A DNA stretch of 64,000 nucleotides from Paraglaciecola psychrophila 170 (GCF_000347635.1 NC_020514.1:2480001-2544000); one strand, 5' to 3'. Shown: positions 19,184-29,144, counted from the stretch's first letter. Notes: a model not told the origin generated them from the sequence alone. Program-made: numbers and translations.

Positions 19184-19819
19184 ATGCATATTTTAAATTT
19201 TGAAGCCTTTCTTGTGGCAATTACGTTGTTAACGATTACTCCTGGGATAGATACGGTGCTGGTGATAAAGAATACCAGTCGTTCGGGCGGTAGGGATGGT
19301 GTTGTCACTAGCCTTGGCATTTGTCTTGGGCTTTTTGTGCATGCGACGTTTTCGGCTATAGGTATTTCGGCAATTTTACTGCAGTCGTCAGAACTCTTTT
19401 TAGCAATGAAATTGGTAGGTGCCACCTACCTTATCTGGTTGGGCATTGGAGGATTAAAAGCGGCTTTTAAAAGTCACTCAGGGTTAATGATTGATGACTC
19501 CGTAGCCAGAATGTCTAGTGTTAGACGCCCACTCAAAGAGGGCTTTTTGTCAAACGTATTAAATCCAAAGACTGCGGTTTTTTATCTGGCGTTTCTACCG
19601 CAATTTATCGATCCACAATACTCACCTCTATTGCAAGCTATGACCATGGCCGGAATACATTTCGTCATTGCTATGTTCTGGCAATGCTGCCTTGCTGGAG
19701 CTGTTAGCTCCGCTAAACGTTTTTTTGCTAGCCCTGTGGCGTTGAAATGGATGGAAGGCATAACAGGTAGTGTGCTGATATTTCTTGGTTCAAAATTGCT
19801 TTTTGACGAGCAGAGTTAA
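19184..19819 (+). CDS. LysE/RhtB-family amino-acid exporter
   Basis: A 211-residue membrane protein with five to six helices and the family signature TPGIDTVLVIKNTSRSGGRDG near residue 20, followed by GICLGLFVHATFSAIGISA and LVGATYLIWLG. Members export homoserine, threonine or other amino acids. It appears to be a single-gene unit. Confidence 0.88.
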   Translation: MHILNFEAFLVAITLLTITPGIDTVLVIKNTSRSGGRDGVVTSLGICLGLFVHATFSAIGISAILLQSSELFLAMKLVGATYLIWLGIGGLKAAFKSHSGLMIDDSVARMSSVRRPLKEGFLSNVLNPKTAVFYLAFLPQFIDPQYSPLLQAMTMAGIHFVIAMFWQCCLAGAVSSAKRFFASPVALKWMEGITGSVLIFLGSKLLFDEQS

Positions 19820-20286
19820 GACTACGGTTAAGAATAAATAGTTGATCTCGAATACAGAATTCGCGATTTACTGGTGCAGCCTATATGAATGTTTTCATAT
19901 GGCGCAACAATTAAAACTGTTTCAACAACTTTACCCCGTAGTCCAGAATTTGCATTATCTTAGATTATTTTTATACTCTCAACTGGTTTACTATTTCAAG
20001 CATTTCTGCTGCTTTTCATTTTTGGTAGTTTCACTTTTAGCACCTCAGTAGTTTCTTACTGACCAGATGGGGCAGTGCAAGTGTTATTCAGTCTTGAACA
20101 AAGCTCGACGTTACCAAGCGCTTTGCAGAGTGCTCTTTTGGAATGCCTTCGCGACGTTCTGCACCAAGGTTACTAGTGCTAGCGGGATTGGTCTTGCTAA
20201 TTTTTAATGAAGCACGATTTTTGATCTGCGCATATATTCAAATTATTACTAAAATAATTGGTGCAGCTACGATTGACTTATTTAGA
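19820..20286. other. Intergenic region, nothing recognised before a repeat
   Basis: About 470 bases between two convergent genes. An open frame at 19842-20051 has no recognisable domain or ribosome site. The distal end holds a copy of the dispersed palindrome (20287-20341). Confidence 0.4.
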
Positions 20287-20341
20287 CACCCATTGTACGT
20301 GGTTAAGTAACGCAATTTATTTGATTAAATTACAGTGGGTG
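20287..20341. repeat. Dispersed palindromic repeat, copy 1
   Basis: Outer arms cacccattgta and tacagtgggtg are inverted with one mismatch; the core contains tttgattaaatta shared with the other copies. It lies between convergent genes and could form a hairpin in transcripts from either side. Confidence 0.75.
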
Positions 20342-20374
20342 TTTTGTTTATCTTAGTTTGATTAGATGGTGTTA

Positions 20375-22168
20375 TCAGCCAGGTTTGGACAATAGCTCGT
20401 CTTCATCGTCTGCAATATTGGTGTTATCCGTCAGTAAGCTTGAATAAACCCCGTTCATTGCCAGTAATTCCTGATGGTTACCTTGCTCCACAATTTTACC
20501 TTGGTTAAGTACTAAAATTTGATCTGAGTGGCGAATAGTACTCAGGCGGTGAGCAATCGCGATTACGGTCTTCTCCTCAAACAAACGCCCAATGGCTTTC
20601 TGGATCAGACTTTCGGTAATGGAGTCCACTGAACTGGTGGCCTCATCTAACATCATCACTTGTCCACCTTGGGCTACTGATCGCGCAAAGGAGATAAGCT
20701 GGGCTTGGCCCGCTGACAAGTTACTGCCGCTATTTTTTAACTCAAATTGGTATTGACTCGGTAGTCCTATAATAAAATCGTGGGCATAAACGTATTCTGC
20801 TGCGTCGACCACTGCGTCGTCACTGATTTCGTCGGCGCCAAGGGAAATATTAAAATGAATATTTTCCTCAAATAGAAACACGTCTTGTTGCATCAGAGAA
20901 AACAAGTGCAACATTGAATCTTTGGGAATACTCGACAACTCAATACCATTCAAAAGAATGCTGCCCTCGTAGTCCATGTACGCTTTACTCATGATGCGAA
21001 TGACTGTCGACTTTCCTGAGCCTGTAGTGCCGACTAAAGCCAATTGCTCGCCCTTACTCAACGCGAAGGACACATCATCCAATACGTAAGGGCCAACGCC
21101 GCCGTAACGGAAGCGCACATTCTTGAATTCGAGCGTCTCGAAATTAGTCAGCTTGTCTTTTAGTGTTTCAGCTGATAAGAGCGTTTTTCCTTGTTCTTCA
21201 AGCTCTTCCACAAAAAGTTCTTCTATGTGCTCAAAGGCCGCGAAAGAGCGCTGTATCGAGGCGATTTGTGAAGTGAAATCACGCAGCGGTACAAACACTT
21301 TTTCCAAGGTATTGATGAAAGCAATCAATACGCCAAGGCTGACGGCTCCTGCAAGTACCTTACCTGAGCCAAACCAAATAATAAGGCCGATAGTGATAGT
21401 TGTGATACCCGTTATAATCGAAAACAAGGTGGCATCGTATTTATTGGTTTTTAATTGCGCATGCAAGAAATCTTCGGTGTAACTATGATACTTGGACTCG
21501 ACCTCTTGTTCGGCGCCATATAACTGAACGGTTTTCACTCCTAACAAACACTCTTGCAGATAGCCTGTGCCTTTGGCCAAAGATGAGCGGGTGATGGTAT
21601 ACATTTCTCGCAGCCGATTACGCACATACTGGGTCAGCATTAACACTGGAGGAAACACCAGCAAGACCAATAAAGCCAATTGCCAGTTGATGAAAAACAT
21701 AAAGATCAGCACCGCTATTGTATTAATGGAGTCTTTCACCAAACTCAATACGCCCAGCACGAAGGACTCACCTATGACTTCAAGATCACTCGTCAATCGT
21801 GACAACGTAACGCCCGTGGGTGTTTTGTCATAATAGGTTCTAGGCAGTTTCAAAATGCGCTGAAACAAGGCCATACGCATATCGAAAACAGCCTTCTGTC
21901 CGGTCAAGCGTAAGCAATAGGTGTAGATGGCATCGGCAATGTAATTGAAGACCAATACCACCAACATAATTGCAATCAGCCACATCATTCCATCGTATTT
22001 ACCAGGTGTGAGGTGGTCATCAATGACTTGGATAATCAACCAGGGAAACAACAAGTTGGCAGCCACTGATATCGGCATCATAAGCAAGCCAATTACGGCG
22101 GTCTTTTTGTAGCGTGATGCATACTCAAAGAAATGTTTGAGGTGTTGAAAATCTGGAGATTTAATCAT
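20375..22168 (-). CDS. mdlB: ABC exporter half-transporter (MdlB-like)
   Basis: A 597-residue fusion of six transmembrane helices (residues ~1-310) and an ATPase domain (~345-580). The ATPase has Walker A GTTGSGKST, a degenerate signature LSAGQ, Walker B MMLDEATSSVD with the catalytic Glu, and the H-loop in AHRLST. It overlaps the upstream mdlA-like gene by 4 bases, so the two halves are surely made together as a heterodimer. Such MdlAB/SmdAB pairs export drugs or lipids, but the substrate here is unknown. Confidence 0.9.
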   Translation of the reverse strand: MIKSPDFQHLKHFFEYASRYKKTAVIGLLMMPISVAANLLFPWLIIQVIDDHLTPGKYDGMMWLIAIMLVVLVFNYIADAIYTYCLRLTGQKAVFDMRMALFQRILKLPRTYYDKTPTGVTLSRLTSDLEVIGESFVLGVLSLVKDSINTIAVLIFMFFINWQLALLVLLVFPPVLMLTQYVRNRLREMYTITRSSLAKGTGYLQECLLGVKTVQLYGAEQEVESKYHSYTEDFLHAQLKTNKYDATLFSIITGITTITIGLIIWFGSGKVLAGAVSLGVLIAFINTLEKVFVPLRDFTSQIASIQRSFAAFEHIEELFVEELEEQGKTLLSAETLKDKLTNFETLEFKNVRFRYGGVGPYVLDDVSFALSKGEQLALVGTTGSGKSTVIRIMSKAYMDYEGSILLNGIELSSIPKDSMLHLFSLMQQDVFLFEENIHFNISLGADEISDDAVVDAAEYVYAHDFIIGLPSQYQFELKNSGSNLSAGQAQLISFARSVAQGGQVMMLDEATSSVDSITESLIQKAIGRLFEEKTVIAIAHRLSTIRHSDQILVLNQGKIVEQGNHQELLAMNGVYSSLLTDNTNIADDEDELLSKPG

Positions 22169-23943
22169 GCGGGACTCTCCGACTCATGTTGCTGTAATTC
22201 CCAAGTCTCGCGGTAATAGTCTGACGACTTAAGTAGTTGGGCATGAGTACCACGGGCGATGATTTCACCCTTTTCCAAGACCAGAATTTTGTCCATGTAC
22301 TCCAGCGCGCTGACTCGGTGAGACACCACCAACAAACTCTGCCCCTGAATGCGATTAAATACCCCTTTTAGAATGGTACGTTCGGTTTCGTAATCCACCG
22401 CCGATAACACATTGTCCATAATGATGAGGTCGCTGGGTGTGAGCAGAGCCCGTGCGATACTCAGACGCTGTTTTTGCCCACCCGATAGCATAATACCTTT
22501 TTCACCTACCAGAGTTTGATCGCCAGCGCCAAATCGCTGCACATCTTCGCTTAACTGACTGAGTTTGAGTACTTGGTCTACATTGAGCTCATCAGCGCCA
22601 TGGATTGGTTGTTTAGCGCCAAATTTCACGTTCTCAAAAATCGTATCGGAAAACAGAAAAGGGTCTTGGGTTATGGTGCGCACATAGCTTCGCCAATCTT
22701 GACGAGACATCTGCGTAATATCTTTGCTACCCCAAAAAATGTGTCCTGCTCCTAGAGACAAATGATGATTCAAACAATTCACCAAGGTACTTTTACCCGA
22801 ACCAATACTGCCTAAAACACCTACTTTTTCGCCGGCTTCAATAGAAAAACTGAGATCCTTCAGCACCATTTCACTGTCTTCACCCTTAGAGCTTGGGTAG
22901 CGATAACTGAGGTTTTGTACCAACAGTGTTGATTTTCGTAACGTAGATTTTTCATCCTCGCTCATTCTCAACATATCTGTGTTTGGCACCTCGTTATTGA
23001 GAATGTTCTGAACACTATCAATACTGATCATACCCATTTGATAAACCGTGGCAATTCGCCCTAAGTGCATTAATGGAAGAGCTAGAAGTACGGAGTAGGA
23101 CAAAAAAGCTGTAATTTCGCCAATAGTCAGCTTTGCCTGCAAAAGATAATAACCACCCAGTCCCAAAATCAGCACTTTCATGAAATGGTTGGCGTAATCC
23201 AGAATAGGCATAAAGAAGGTTTGGATTTTGGCTATTTGCATCGTGCAATCAAAGAGACGAGCATTGACCCGATCCACTTCGTTGGTGACCCATTCACCCA
23301 TCTGTTGATTTTTAATCAAGTCGATGCCCGACAAGTAGTTCATCAACTGCTCTGATAGATTCTGCAAACATATTAATCGCTGTGCATGTAAGGCTCGTAA
23401 CTTTCTAAAACCAAGCCAGAAAATGACAGAGGCAATCACGATGGGGATCGCAGAGTACATAGTGAGTTGTGGAGAAATTCTCCACATCCAAATCGGCGTT
23501 AAAGACAGAGCAAACAAAATATTAAACAGCTGTAAAAAACCAATGCCGTAAAATAGGCGAATGCCATTTAAGTCATTATTGATAATAGATATAAGTTTAC
23601 CGGACGCATATTGCTCGTGAAAGGTTGAAGGCAGACGATTTAAACGATGAAACAAATCATTTTTTAAGGCCGCTTCAGTAATTCGACCTGGGTTTAAAGA
23701 ATACATTCTGGACAGAATACGGATCACCACCATGACCACCGAAAGCGCAATTACCCAGTGTACGTTTTCAAGCAAACCCTCTTTTGACTCTGTCGTTGAT
23801 TCGTTAAGTAAATCAACAGCAAGCTGGATGTAGCGCGGAATTTCCACTTGTAGATAATTCACTACAAAAATACATACTATCGCAAACATATAAGAATATT
23901 TATTCAACAGTAAGTAGTGAATGATGAATTTTGATTTAGTCAT
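22165..23943 (-). CDS. mdlA: ABC exporter half-transporter (MdlA-like)
   Basis: Partner of the MdlB-like protein. The start is placed at 23943 (MTKSKFIIHYL), inside an ATGACTAA overlap with the small upstream gene. Six membrane helices are followed by an ATPase domain with Walker A GSIGSGKST, an intact signature LSGGQKQRLSIARALL and Walker B LIIMDNVLSAVD. The residue after the Walker B Asp is Asn where a Glu (or Asp) acts as catalytic base, so this half probably contributes a degenerate ATP site while the partner supplies the hydrolytic glutamate but a weak signature. That asymmetry is typical of heterodimeric exporters. Confidence 0.9.
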   Translation of the reverse strand: MTKSKFIIHYLLLNKYSYMFAIVCIFVVNYLQVEIPRYIQLAVDLLNESTTESKEGLLENVHWVIALSVVMVVIRILSRMYSLNPGRITEAALKNDLFHRLNRLPSTFHEQYASGKLISIINNDLNGIRLFYGIGFLQLFNILFALSLTPIWMWRISPQLTMYSAIPIVIASVIFWLGFRKLRALHAQRLICLQNLSEQLMNYLSGIDLIKNQQMGEWVTNEVDRVNARLFDCTMQIAKIQTFFMPILDYANHFMKVLILGLGGYYLLQAKLTIGEITAFLSYSVLLALPLMHLGRIATVYQMGMISIDSVQNILNNEVPNTDMLRMSEDEKSTLRKSTLLVQNLSYRYPSSKGEDSEMVLKDLSFSIEAGEKVGVLGSIGSGKSTLVNCLNHHLSLGAGHIFWGSKDITQMSRQDWRSYVRTITQDPFLFSDTIFENVKFGAKQPIHGADELNVDQVLKLSQLSEDVQRFGAGDQTLVGEKGIMLSGGQKQRLSIARALLTPSDLIIMDNVLSAVDYETERTILKGVFNRIQGQSLLVVSHRVSALEYMDKILVLEKGEIIARGTHAQLLKSSDYYRETWELQQHESESPA

Positions 23944-24148
23944 TGCTGTTTGAGCCCTCGTTATAAATCGATGGATATCGCGCAAGGCAGGCGTCGATAA
24001 TCAGCTGCCTTGGGTCTCCTTCTTTACTTAGTTGCTCAAGCAACCATTCAGGCAGGCGGATGGGTTGAGTTCTTACGCCGGGCTTGCGACCACAACCGAT
24101 GCGTTTACCGCCATGATCACCGCAAACTTCATTGGAATTATTGGGCAT
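23936..24148 (-). CDS. Small protein with ribbon-helix-helix-like pattern
   Basis: A 70-residue frame ending in an 8-base overlap with mdlA. It contains GGKRIGCGRKPGVRT, basic and glycine-rich, then IRLPEWLLEQLSKEGDPRQL and IIDACLARY. The pattern of a short strand with a proline followed by two helices resembles small CopG/Arc-type DNA-binding proteins, but I cannot assign a family. The tight overlap with the exporter operon suggests it may be a regulator of it. Confidence 0.5.
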   Translation of the reverse strand: MPNNSNEVCGDHGGKRIGCGRKPGVRTQPIRLPEWLLEQLSKEGDPRQLIIDACLARYPSIYNEGSNSND

Positions 24149-24304
24149 TTGTATTCACTTAGAAGAGTGGAAACAGAGGTTTTTGATAAGTGTACGCTTT
24201 TCAAGGTTTTTTTGCTACCCGCAAAACAATTATTCAGAAATAATTACATTACGATGGGTGTCTCGTTAATTGCTATTGTGGGCGTCTTGGGTGATAACAA
24301 CGCA

Positions 24305-24665
24305 GAGCCATAACATTTTTTACAGTGGCGATGGAGGATACTTTGACGGCTTTAAAAAAATAGGTGAAGCACTAGGGCCATTTAATTTGGCCATATTAGA
24401 GAGCGGTGCCTACGACAAAAACTGGCCATCAGTACATATGATGCCAGAACAGACTATTCAAGCGCATAAAGATCTTAATGCCGATGTGTTATTGCCTGTG
24501 CACAACAGTACTTTTGATTTGGCCTTCCATCCTTGGTATGACCCATTAACTAAGTTGTCTGTGTTAGCGCATGAACATGATATTAAACTCGCTACGCCAG
24601 TTATTGGCGAGCAGTATCGGCTAGATAGCAAAGTGCCTACTCAGCAATGGTGGGAGTTTGACTAA
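24305..24665 (+). pseudogene. C-terminal fragment of a metallo-beta-lactamase-fold hydrolase
   Basis: An open frame of ~120 codons gives SHNIFYSGDGGYFDGFKKIG, then LAILESGAYDKNWPSVHMMP and VLLPVHNSTFDLAFHPWYDP. These match the second half of NAPE-PLD/UlaG-type metallo-hydrolases, including the metal-binding GD and the late PVHNSTF histidine. The N-terminal half with the HxHxDH motif is missing: upstream sequence is unrelated and includes a half copy of the dispersed repeat (24240-24275). It is a truncated remnant. Confidence 0.75.
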
Positions 24666-25039
24666 TTACAATTTTATTATCCCTTGGTAAATAACTTTGT
24701 GAATTAGCAATAAAAAATCTACTGGAGCATGTTCTTTAAAGATGAAAGATTATTTAATCTTTGACAATTTTCCAAGGCATCTCTTATAGATCTGCTCAAG
24801 TAAATCTGATTTTTTGATTATGTAAAGATGGGTGTCTTTGTAATTTCTTCTACGTAACTTCTGAATATTTTATTTATTTTTTATAAGCTCTTGTTACATA
24901 TCTTTCTTTGGAGGTTTTGATACAAAGTGGTAATTATGAGAGCTATCTAATCTCCCCATTGTTTTAATAATGGAATAGTGTAGGAATAAACAAATACAAT
25001 GCCGATTAATCACTATGTTATTAAAGTCAGAATAAAAAA
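24666..25039. other. Intergenic region with a diverged repeat copy
   Basis: About 370 bases with no gene. Bases 24778-24838 (cttatagatctgctcaagta.. ending gatgggtgtct) look like a diverged member of the dispersed palindrome and closely resemble 36117-36168. Confidence 0.4.
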
Positions 25040-25828
25040 ATGATAAATAAAAATTGGTTGAAATTGTCGATGCTGTGTTTCATCTGCTTGATGTTTTTGA
25101 TTGGATGCCAAATAAATAAAAGTAATCTATCTCATTTTGATAACAGCATAGATTTGAGCAATGATCAGGATCAAATTATTTTATTACATGGCATGTATCG
25201 CAGTGCTGATGCTATGCAGCCACTCGAAACATTCTTTCGCAATGAAGGATATCAGATAACCAATATCAGTTACCCGTCTACAAAATATGACATTGAAACT
25301 TTGGTTAGGGATTACCTGCATCCTGCTGTTCAAAAGGCACAGAGAAAAGGTATGCAAAAAATCCACTTTGTTACTCATTCCATGGGCGGTATTTTAGTTC
25401 GCTATTATCTTAAAAATCATCCATTGGAAGGCCTAGGAAAAGTGGTGATGATCGCACCACCAAATCAAGGAACAGAACTGGCCGAACTGTTTGCCGATTC
25501 ATCCTGGATAGATACAAATACCGGTCCCGCTAAATTGCAACTCAGTGCTCAGCAAGACAGTTGGGTTAATCAACTAGGCCCAGTAAATTTTGCAGTAGGT
25601 ATTATTGCCGGTAATTACAATTCCAACTTGCTCACTGCTTGGCTGCTGCCGGGAGAGGACGACGGGGTAGTATCCGTTGAAAGTACCAAGGTGCAGAACA
25701 TGCAAGACTTTATGATCGTAAACGAAAAACACTTCAAACTGCGAGGAAATATAATGGTTCTGCATCAAGCTGCTTACTTTCTGAAACACTCCAGCTTTTA
25801 TCGCTCTGCCTCTGATTTTGGGACCTAA
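25040..25828 (+). CDS. Alpha/beta-hydrolase (lipase-like) lipoprotein
   Basis: A 262-residue protein with a lipoprotein signal (lipobox near MFLIGC, residue ~23). The hydrolase domain shows the oxyanion HGMYRSADAM, the nucleophile elbow THSMGG (Ser114), and an acid/histidine region in LLPGEDDGVVSVEST and NEKHFKLR. It is probably a membrane-anchored esterase or lipase on the periplasmic side. It converges with the SDR gene, with a dispersed repeat between them. Confidence 0.85.
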   Translation: MINKNWLKLSMLCFICLMFLIGCQINKSNLSHFDNSIDLSNDQDQIILLHGMYRSADAMQPLETFFRNEGYQITNISYPSTKYDIETLVRDYLHPAVQKAQRKGMQKIHFVTHSMGGILVRYYLKNHPLEGLGKVVMIAPPNQGTELAELFADSSWIDTNTGPAKLQLSAQQDSWVNQLGPVNFAVGIIAGNYNSNLLTAWLLPGEDDGVVSVESTKVQNMQDFMIVNEKHFKLRGNIMVLHQAAYFLKHSSFYRSASDFGT

Positions 25829-25837
25829 TATTTACCA

Positions 25838-25900
25838 AGATACCCATTGTAAATATGGTCAAATGACAAGTCATATTTGATTAAATTACGTTGGGTATCT
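25838..25900. repeat. Dispersed palindromic repeat, copy 2
   Basis: Arms agatacccattgtaa and ttacgttgggtatct are inverted at 13 of 15 positions, enclosing atggtcaaatgac and catatttgattaaa. It lies between convergent genes and is the best-formed copy. Confidence 0.8.
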
Positions 25901-25909
25901 CATTAATTG

Positions 25910-26692
25910 TTAATTAACTAAAGTAGTACCACCGTCAACTGGAATAATTTGTCCAGTGATGAATGCGCCTGCCTGACTGGCCAACATAATGGCAACACCA
26001 GCGATATCGCTTGGTTCACCCCAGCGTCTCATGGGAATGGTTTGCAGTTCTTCATCAAATGCAGCCTGGTCTGTGCTTAGAAATTCGGTCATTTTTGAGT
26101 AAAAACGCCCTGGCGCGATGGCATTGACACGAATATGTGATGCTGCCAATTCAGTTGCTAATACTCGTGTTACCTGATGAATAGCTGATTTTGATACGGC
26201 GTAACTAAAGGTATCCAAGCCATTGCCCAAGATACCAGCAATGGAACCTATATTTATTACAGTAGAGGTGTTTTTTGCATCGGCATTTTTAGCTAGTAGG
26301 GGGGTTAATGCTTGAGTTAAGAAAAATGGGCTCTTAACATTGATGTCCATCACTTTGTCCCAGCCACTTTCAGGAAACTGACCAAAAGGTGCTCCCCAAG
26401 CCGTTCCAGCGTTGTTTACTAACACATCAATATGATCTTCACGTTTGTTAATTTCCTGAACTAACTGGCTTAACCCTTCGCTTGTAGAGGCATCGCCAGG
26501 CAAAGCAATACATTCGCCAAATTTGCTTAGCTCTTCGGCTGCAGCAATGCAGGCTTGTGCTTTACGACCTGTAATGTAAACACGTTTTGCCCCTGCTTCA
26601 AGAAAGCCTTGAGCCATAAAGGCACCTAAACCACGATAACCCCCAGTAATAACACAGATTTTTTCTTGCATAGAAAATAGATTTTTAAACAT
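25910..26692 (-). CDS. Short-chain dehydrogenase/reductase
   Basis: A 260-residue Rossmann enzyme. The N-terminal cofactor loop reads TGGYRGLGAFMAQGF, the NNAG motif is present, and the catalytic Tyr and Lys lie in SYAVSKSAIH with the Ser in INIGSIAG. The C-terminus ITGQIIPVDGGTTL is typical of FabG-like SDRs. The start follows a clear AAGGAG. The substrate is unknown; nearby acyl-CoA enzymes suggest lipid or alcohol oxidation. Confidence 0.9.
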   Translation of the reverse strand: MFKNLFSMQEKICVITGGYRGLGAFMAQGFLEAGAKRVYITGRKAQACIAAAEELSKFGECIALPGDASTSEGLSQLVQEINKREDHIDVLVNNAGTAWGAPFGQFPESGWDKVMDINVKSPFFLTQALTPLLAKNADAKNTSTVINIGSIAGILGNGLDTFSYAVSKSAIHQVTRVLATELAASHIRVNAIAPGRFYSKMTEFLSTDQAAFDEELQTIPMRRWGEPSDIAGVAIMLASQAGAFITGQIIPVDGGTTLVN

Positions 26693-26812
26693 TTATTTCT
26701 CCTTTTGAAGTATTTGATCAATTTATCAAAGAAATCCCTGTGAAGAATATTTTTTAGAATGATGATCAATAAATATGTAGGATCAATTTAGTTGTACAAA
26801 ACGCTAACAAGC

Positions 26813-26873
26813 CATCCGTTGTGAATAGAGTTAAATAACTCTAAGTATCTGATTAAATTATAATAAATATCTA
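26813..26873. repeat. Dispersed palindromic repeat, copy 3 (diverged)
   Basis: Shows ccgttgtgaatagagttaaa and ctgattaaattataataaat in the family order; the right arm has lost its GTGGGT. It lies between divergent SDR genes. Confidence 0.5.
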
Positions 26874-27113
26874 AGTGATTTGACATGTTAGCAACTTTTT
26901 ATATGCTATTACGTCGCTTTGGGCGGTGTAAATTTGATTTAATGGTAGTAGTTATGGCACTGATATCTAGCTTTGAATGGGGTAATCTTTTACAAAGAAA
27001 ACGTTTGAATTATCTAAAATTGCTGCGAAAAGAAATGTAGAGTGCTGATTTAAGCTGGGCATTCATAGACATCCAAGATACAAATATTAACAAACAGATA
27101 TGGGAGAGACTTT

Positions 27114-27893
27114 TTGGAACTACAAGATAAGATTATCTTAATCACTGGTGCCGGCAGCGGTATTGGTCGAGCTCTAGCCGTTCGCTTTCACGCAGCAGGT
27201 GCTAAGAAGATTGTGGCGGTGGATATTAATCTAAGTAACGCGCAAGTCACAGCTGACATGGTGAGTGGTGTTGCCATGATGGCTGATGTAGCTAAAGAAG
27301 ATGATATCTGCCGCGTGATCGAAGAAACCGAAGCCAAGGTTGGCCCCATCGACCTGTTTTGCTCAAATGCTGGTGTGGCTATAGGTGAAAGCATCGATTC
27401 CCCCAATAATCAATGGCAGGCGAGCTGGGATATCAATGTTATGTCACATGTCTATGCAGCACGACATTTAGTGCCGCGCATGGTAGCAAGGGGCGGCGGT
27501 TATTTTTTAAATACCTCATCTGCTGCAGGCTTGCTCAATCAGATTGGTGGCGCTGCTTATGGTGTTACCAAACACGCCGCAGTCGGTTTTGGTGAGTGGT
27601 TGGCTATTCATCATAAACATGAAGGAATTAGTGTGTCTATGTTGTGTCCCCAAGCAGTGCGCACACCCATGACCGCATTGGATAACGATGCTATTGCGGC
27701 CGCTGCGAGCAATGGCATGATTGAGCCAGAAGAGCTTGCTAATTGTGTTGTGGAAGAACTACGCAAAGAGAGTTTCTTGATACTGCCTCACGCCATTGTG
27801 CAGGAATATATGCGCAACAAAACGACTAACTACGATCGTTGGATTGGCGGCATGAATAAACTTATGCGCCACATTATGGGTATAGGCAAATAA
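27114..27893 (+). CDS. Short-chain dehydrogenase/reductase (second)
   Basis: A 259-residue classical SDR with cofactor loop TGAGSGIGRALAVRF, SNAGVAIG, catalytic Ser in NTSSAAG, and YGVTKHAAVGF. The frame starts at TTG 27114, preceded by GGGAG at good spacing, and there is no nearer ATG. It precedes the crotonase gene by 144 bases on the same strand, likely one unit. Confidence 0.88.
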   Translation: MELQDKIILITGAGSGIGRALAVRFHAAGAKKIVAVDINLSNAQVTADMVSGVAMMADVAKEDDICRVIEETEAKVGPIDLFCSNAGVAIGESIDSPNNQWQASWDINVMSHVYAARHLVPRMVARGGGYFLNTSSAAGLLNQIGGAAYGVTKHAAVGFGEWLAIHHKHEGISVSMLCPQAVRTPMTALDNDAIAAAASNGMIEPEELANCVVEELRKESFLILPHAIVQEYMRNKTTNYDRWIGGMNKLMRHIMGIGK

Positions 27894-28037
27894 AATGTTT
27901 AAGCTGAGTATTTAATAGATCCTACTGCTATATATCAGAGCAGAAAAATTAACCATGCTTTACAAGCTTTATGAACGAATATATGCATGCGCATATTCAA
28001 TATAAATTAAAGTCAGTTAAAATATAAAGGAATTAAA

Positions 28038-28862
28038 ATGAGTTTTTCATCCAATGTATTAAGCATCGAAAAACAAGGGCAGGTAGGCATAGTTTGGTTA
28101 AACCGTGAAGCCAAATACAATGCACTGTCTACTGAATTATGGTCAGCTATTCCCCACGCCCTTGATGCTCTTTGCGAAGACGGAGAGATAGGTGCAATAA
28201 TCCTTGCCGGTCGTGGTAAACACTTCTGCGCTGGTATCGACCTAGTAGAAGACGGCCTAAGTGAACATAAAAATGCCAAAGCCCGCTCCAAAGCCGAAGC
28301 TAATATTCAGCAGCTAGCCAACACTCAAAAGTTTCAGGCAGCGATTACTGCCTTAGCCGACTGTGCAGTGCCAGTTGTGGCGGTAGTGCAAGGCTTCTGT
28401 CTTGGTGCTGGGGTTGATCTGATCACCGCCTGTGATATTCGCATAGCCAGTGCATGTTCTGTATTTAGTGTACGTGAAACACGGCTAGGTCTGGTTGCAG
28501 ATGTGGGCACCTTGCAGCGTCTACCTAAAATACTTAATGCGGGTCATGTTGCCGAGCTAGCCTACACAGGTAAAGATATCAAAGCCGAGCGCGCCGAGAA
28601 GATTGGTTTGGTCAACGATGTGTACGAGTCTGCAGAAGCTACTATGGCAGCAGGTATGACTCTTGCCAATGAAATAGCCGCTAACTCACCCATGGCAGTG
28701 CGCGGTACCAAGTTTATTTTGCGTAAGTCAGAGAACATGACCGACGAGCAGAGCTTAATGTTGAATGGTATGTTCACTATGATGACGAGTTTGCAGTCGA
28801 ATGATTTGCAAGAGGGTATAAAGGCCTTTTTCAGAGCGCAGAGCGCCGAAGTTTACAGGTAG
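28038..28862 (+). CDS. Crotonase family, dienoyl-CoA-isomerase-like
   Basis: A 274-residue enoyl-CoA hydratase/isomerase fold. The oxyanion-hole segments are HFCAGIDLVEDGL and GFCLGAGVDLITACDIR. The active-site loop VRETRLGLVADVGTLQRLPK closely resembles delta3,5-delta2,4-dienoyl-CoA isomerase, which processes unsaturated fatty acids in beta-oxidation. AAGGAATTAAA precedes the ATG. The neighbouring SDRs and lipases fit a lipid catabolic context. Confidence 0.88.
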   Translation: MSFSSNVLSIEKQGQVGIVWLNREAKYNALSTELWSAIPHALDALCEDGEIGAIILAGRGKHFCAGIDLVEDGLSEHKNAKARSKAEANIQQLANTQKFQAAITALADCAVPVVAVVQGFCLGAGVDLITACDIRIASACSVFSVRETRLGLVADVGTLQRLPKILNAGHVAELAYTGKDIKAERAEKIGLVNDVYESAEATMAAGMTLANEIAANSPMAVRGTKFILRKSENMTDEQSLMLNGMFTMMTSLQSNDLQEGIKAFFRAQSAEVYR

Positions 28863-28951
28863 CTAAACATTCCTCAGAGTGACATTTGTGATGCCTGTGT
28901 CATTCTTAGGCCTCTTGTTTTCTTTGTAAATTACCTAGATAACGTATTTAC

Positions 28952-29009
28952 ACACCCATTATAAAAGTGGTCAAAAGACTCTGAATATTTGATTGAGTTA
29001 CAGTGGGTA
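28952..29009. repeat. Dispersed palindromic repeat, copy 4
   Basis: Arms acacccattataa and ttacagtgggta enclose ggtcaaaagactctgaatat and ttgattga. It lies downstream of the crotonase gene, between convergent genes. Confidence 0.75.
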
Positions 29010-29092
29010 ATGCCTATAACCGCCTTTTTTACGTCATGTTTGCACTTTAATCTTTGACAGTTATTAACGTGTCTGGTGCTATGCACCAGAAT

Positions 29093-29144
29093 ATTAACAA
29101 GATACCCACTTTAATTATCACGAAATTAAAAAGATATCTTGTTA
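29093..29144. terminator. Bidirectional hairpin between convergent genes
   Basis: attaacaagata.. and ..atcttgttaat form a long stem around aattatcacgaaatt. Its position between the crotonase and DUF3089 stops suits a shared terminator. Its ACCCACTT segment may be derived from the dispersed palindrome. Confidence 0.5.

Noticed and set aside
19842..20051. 69-codon plus frame after the RhtB gene
   Set aside because: No homologous pattern and no ribosome site.
24032..24313. 93-codon plus frame
   Set aside because: Antisense to the small minus-strand gene at 23936-24148 and spans the repeat-derived sequence; not a separate gene.
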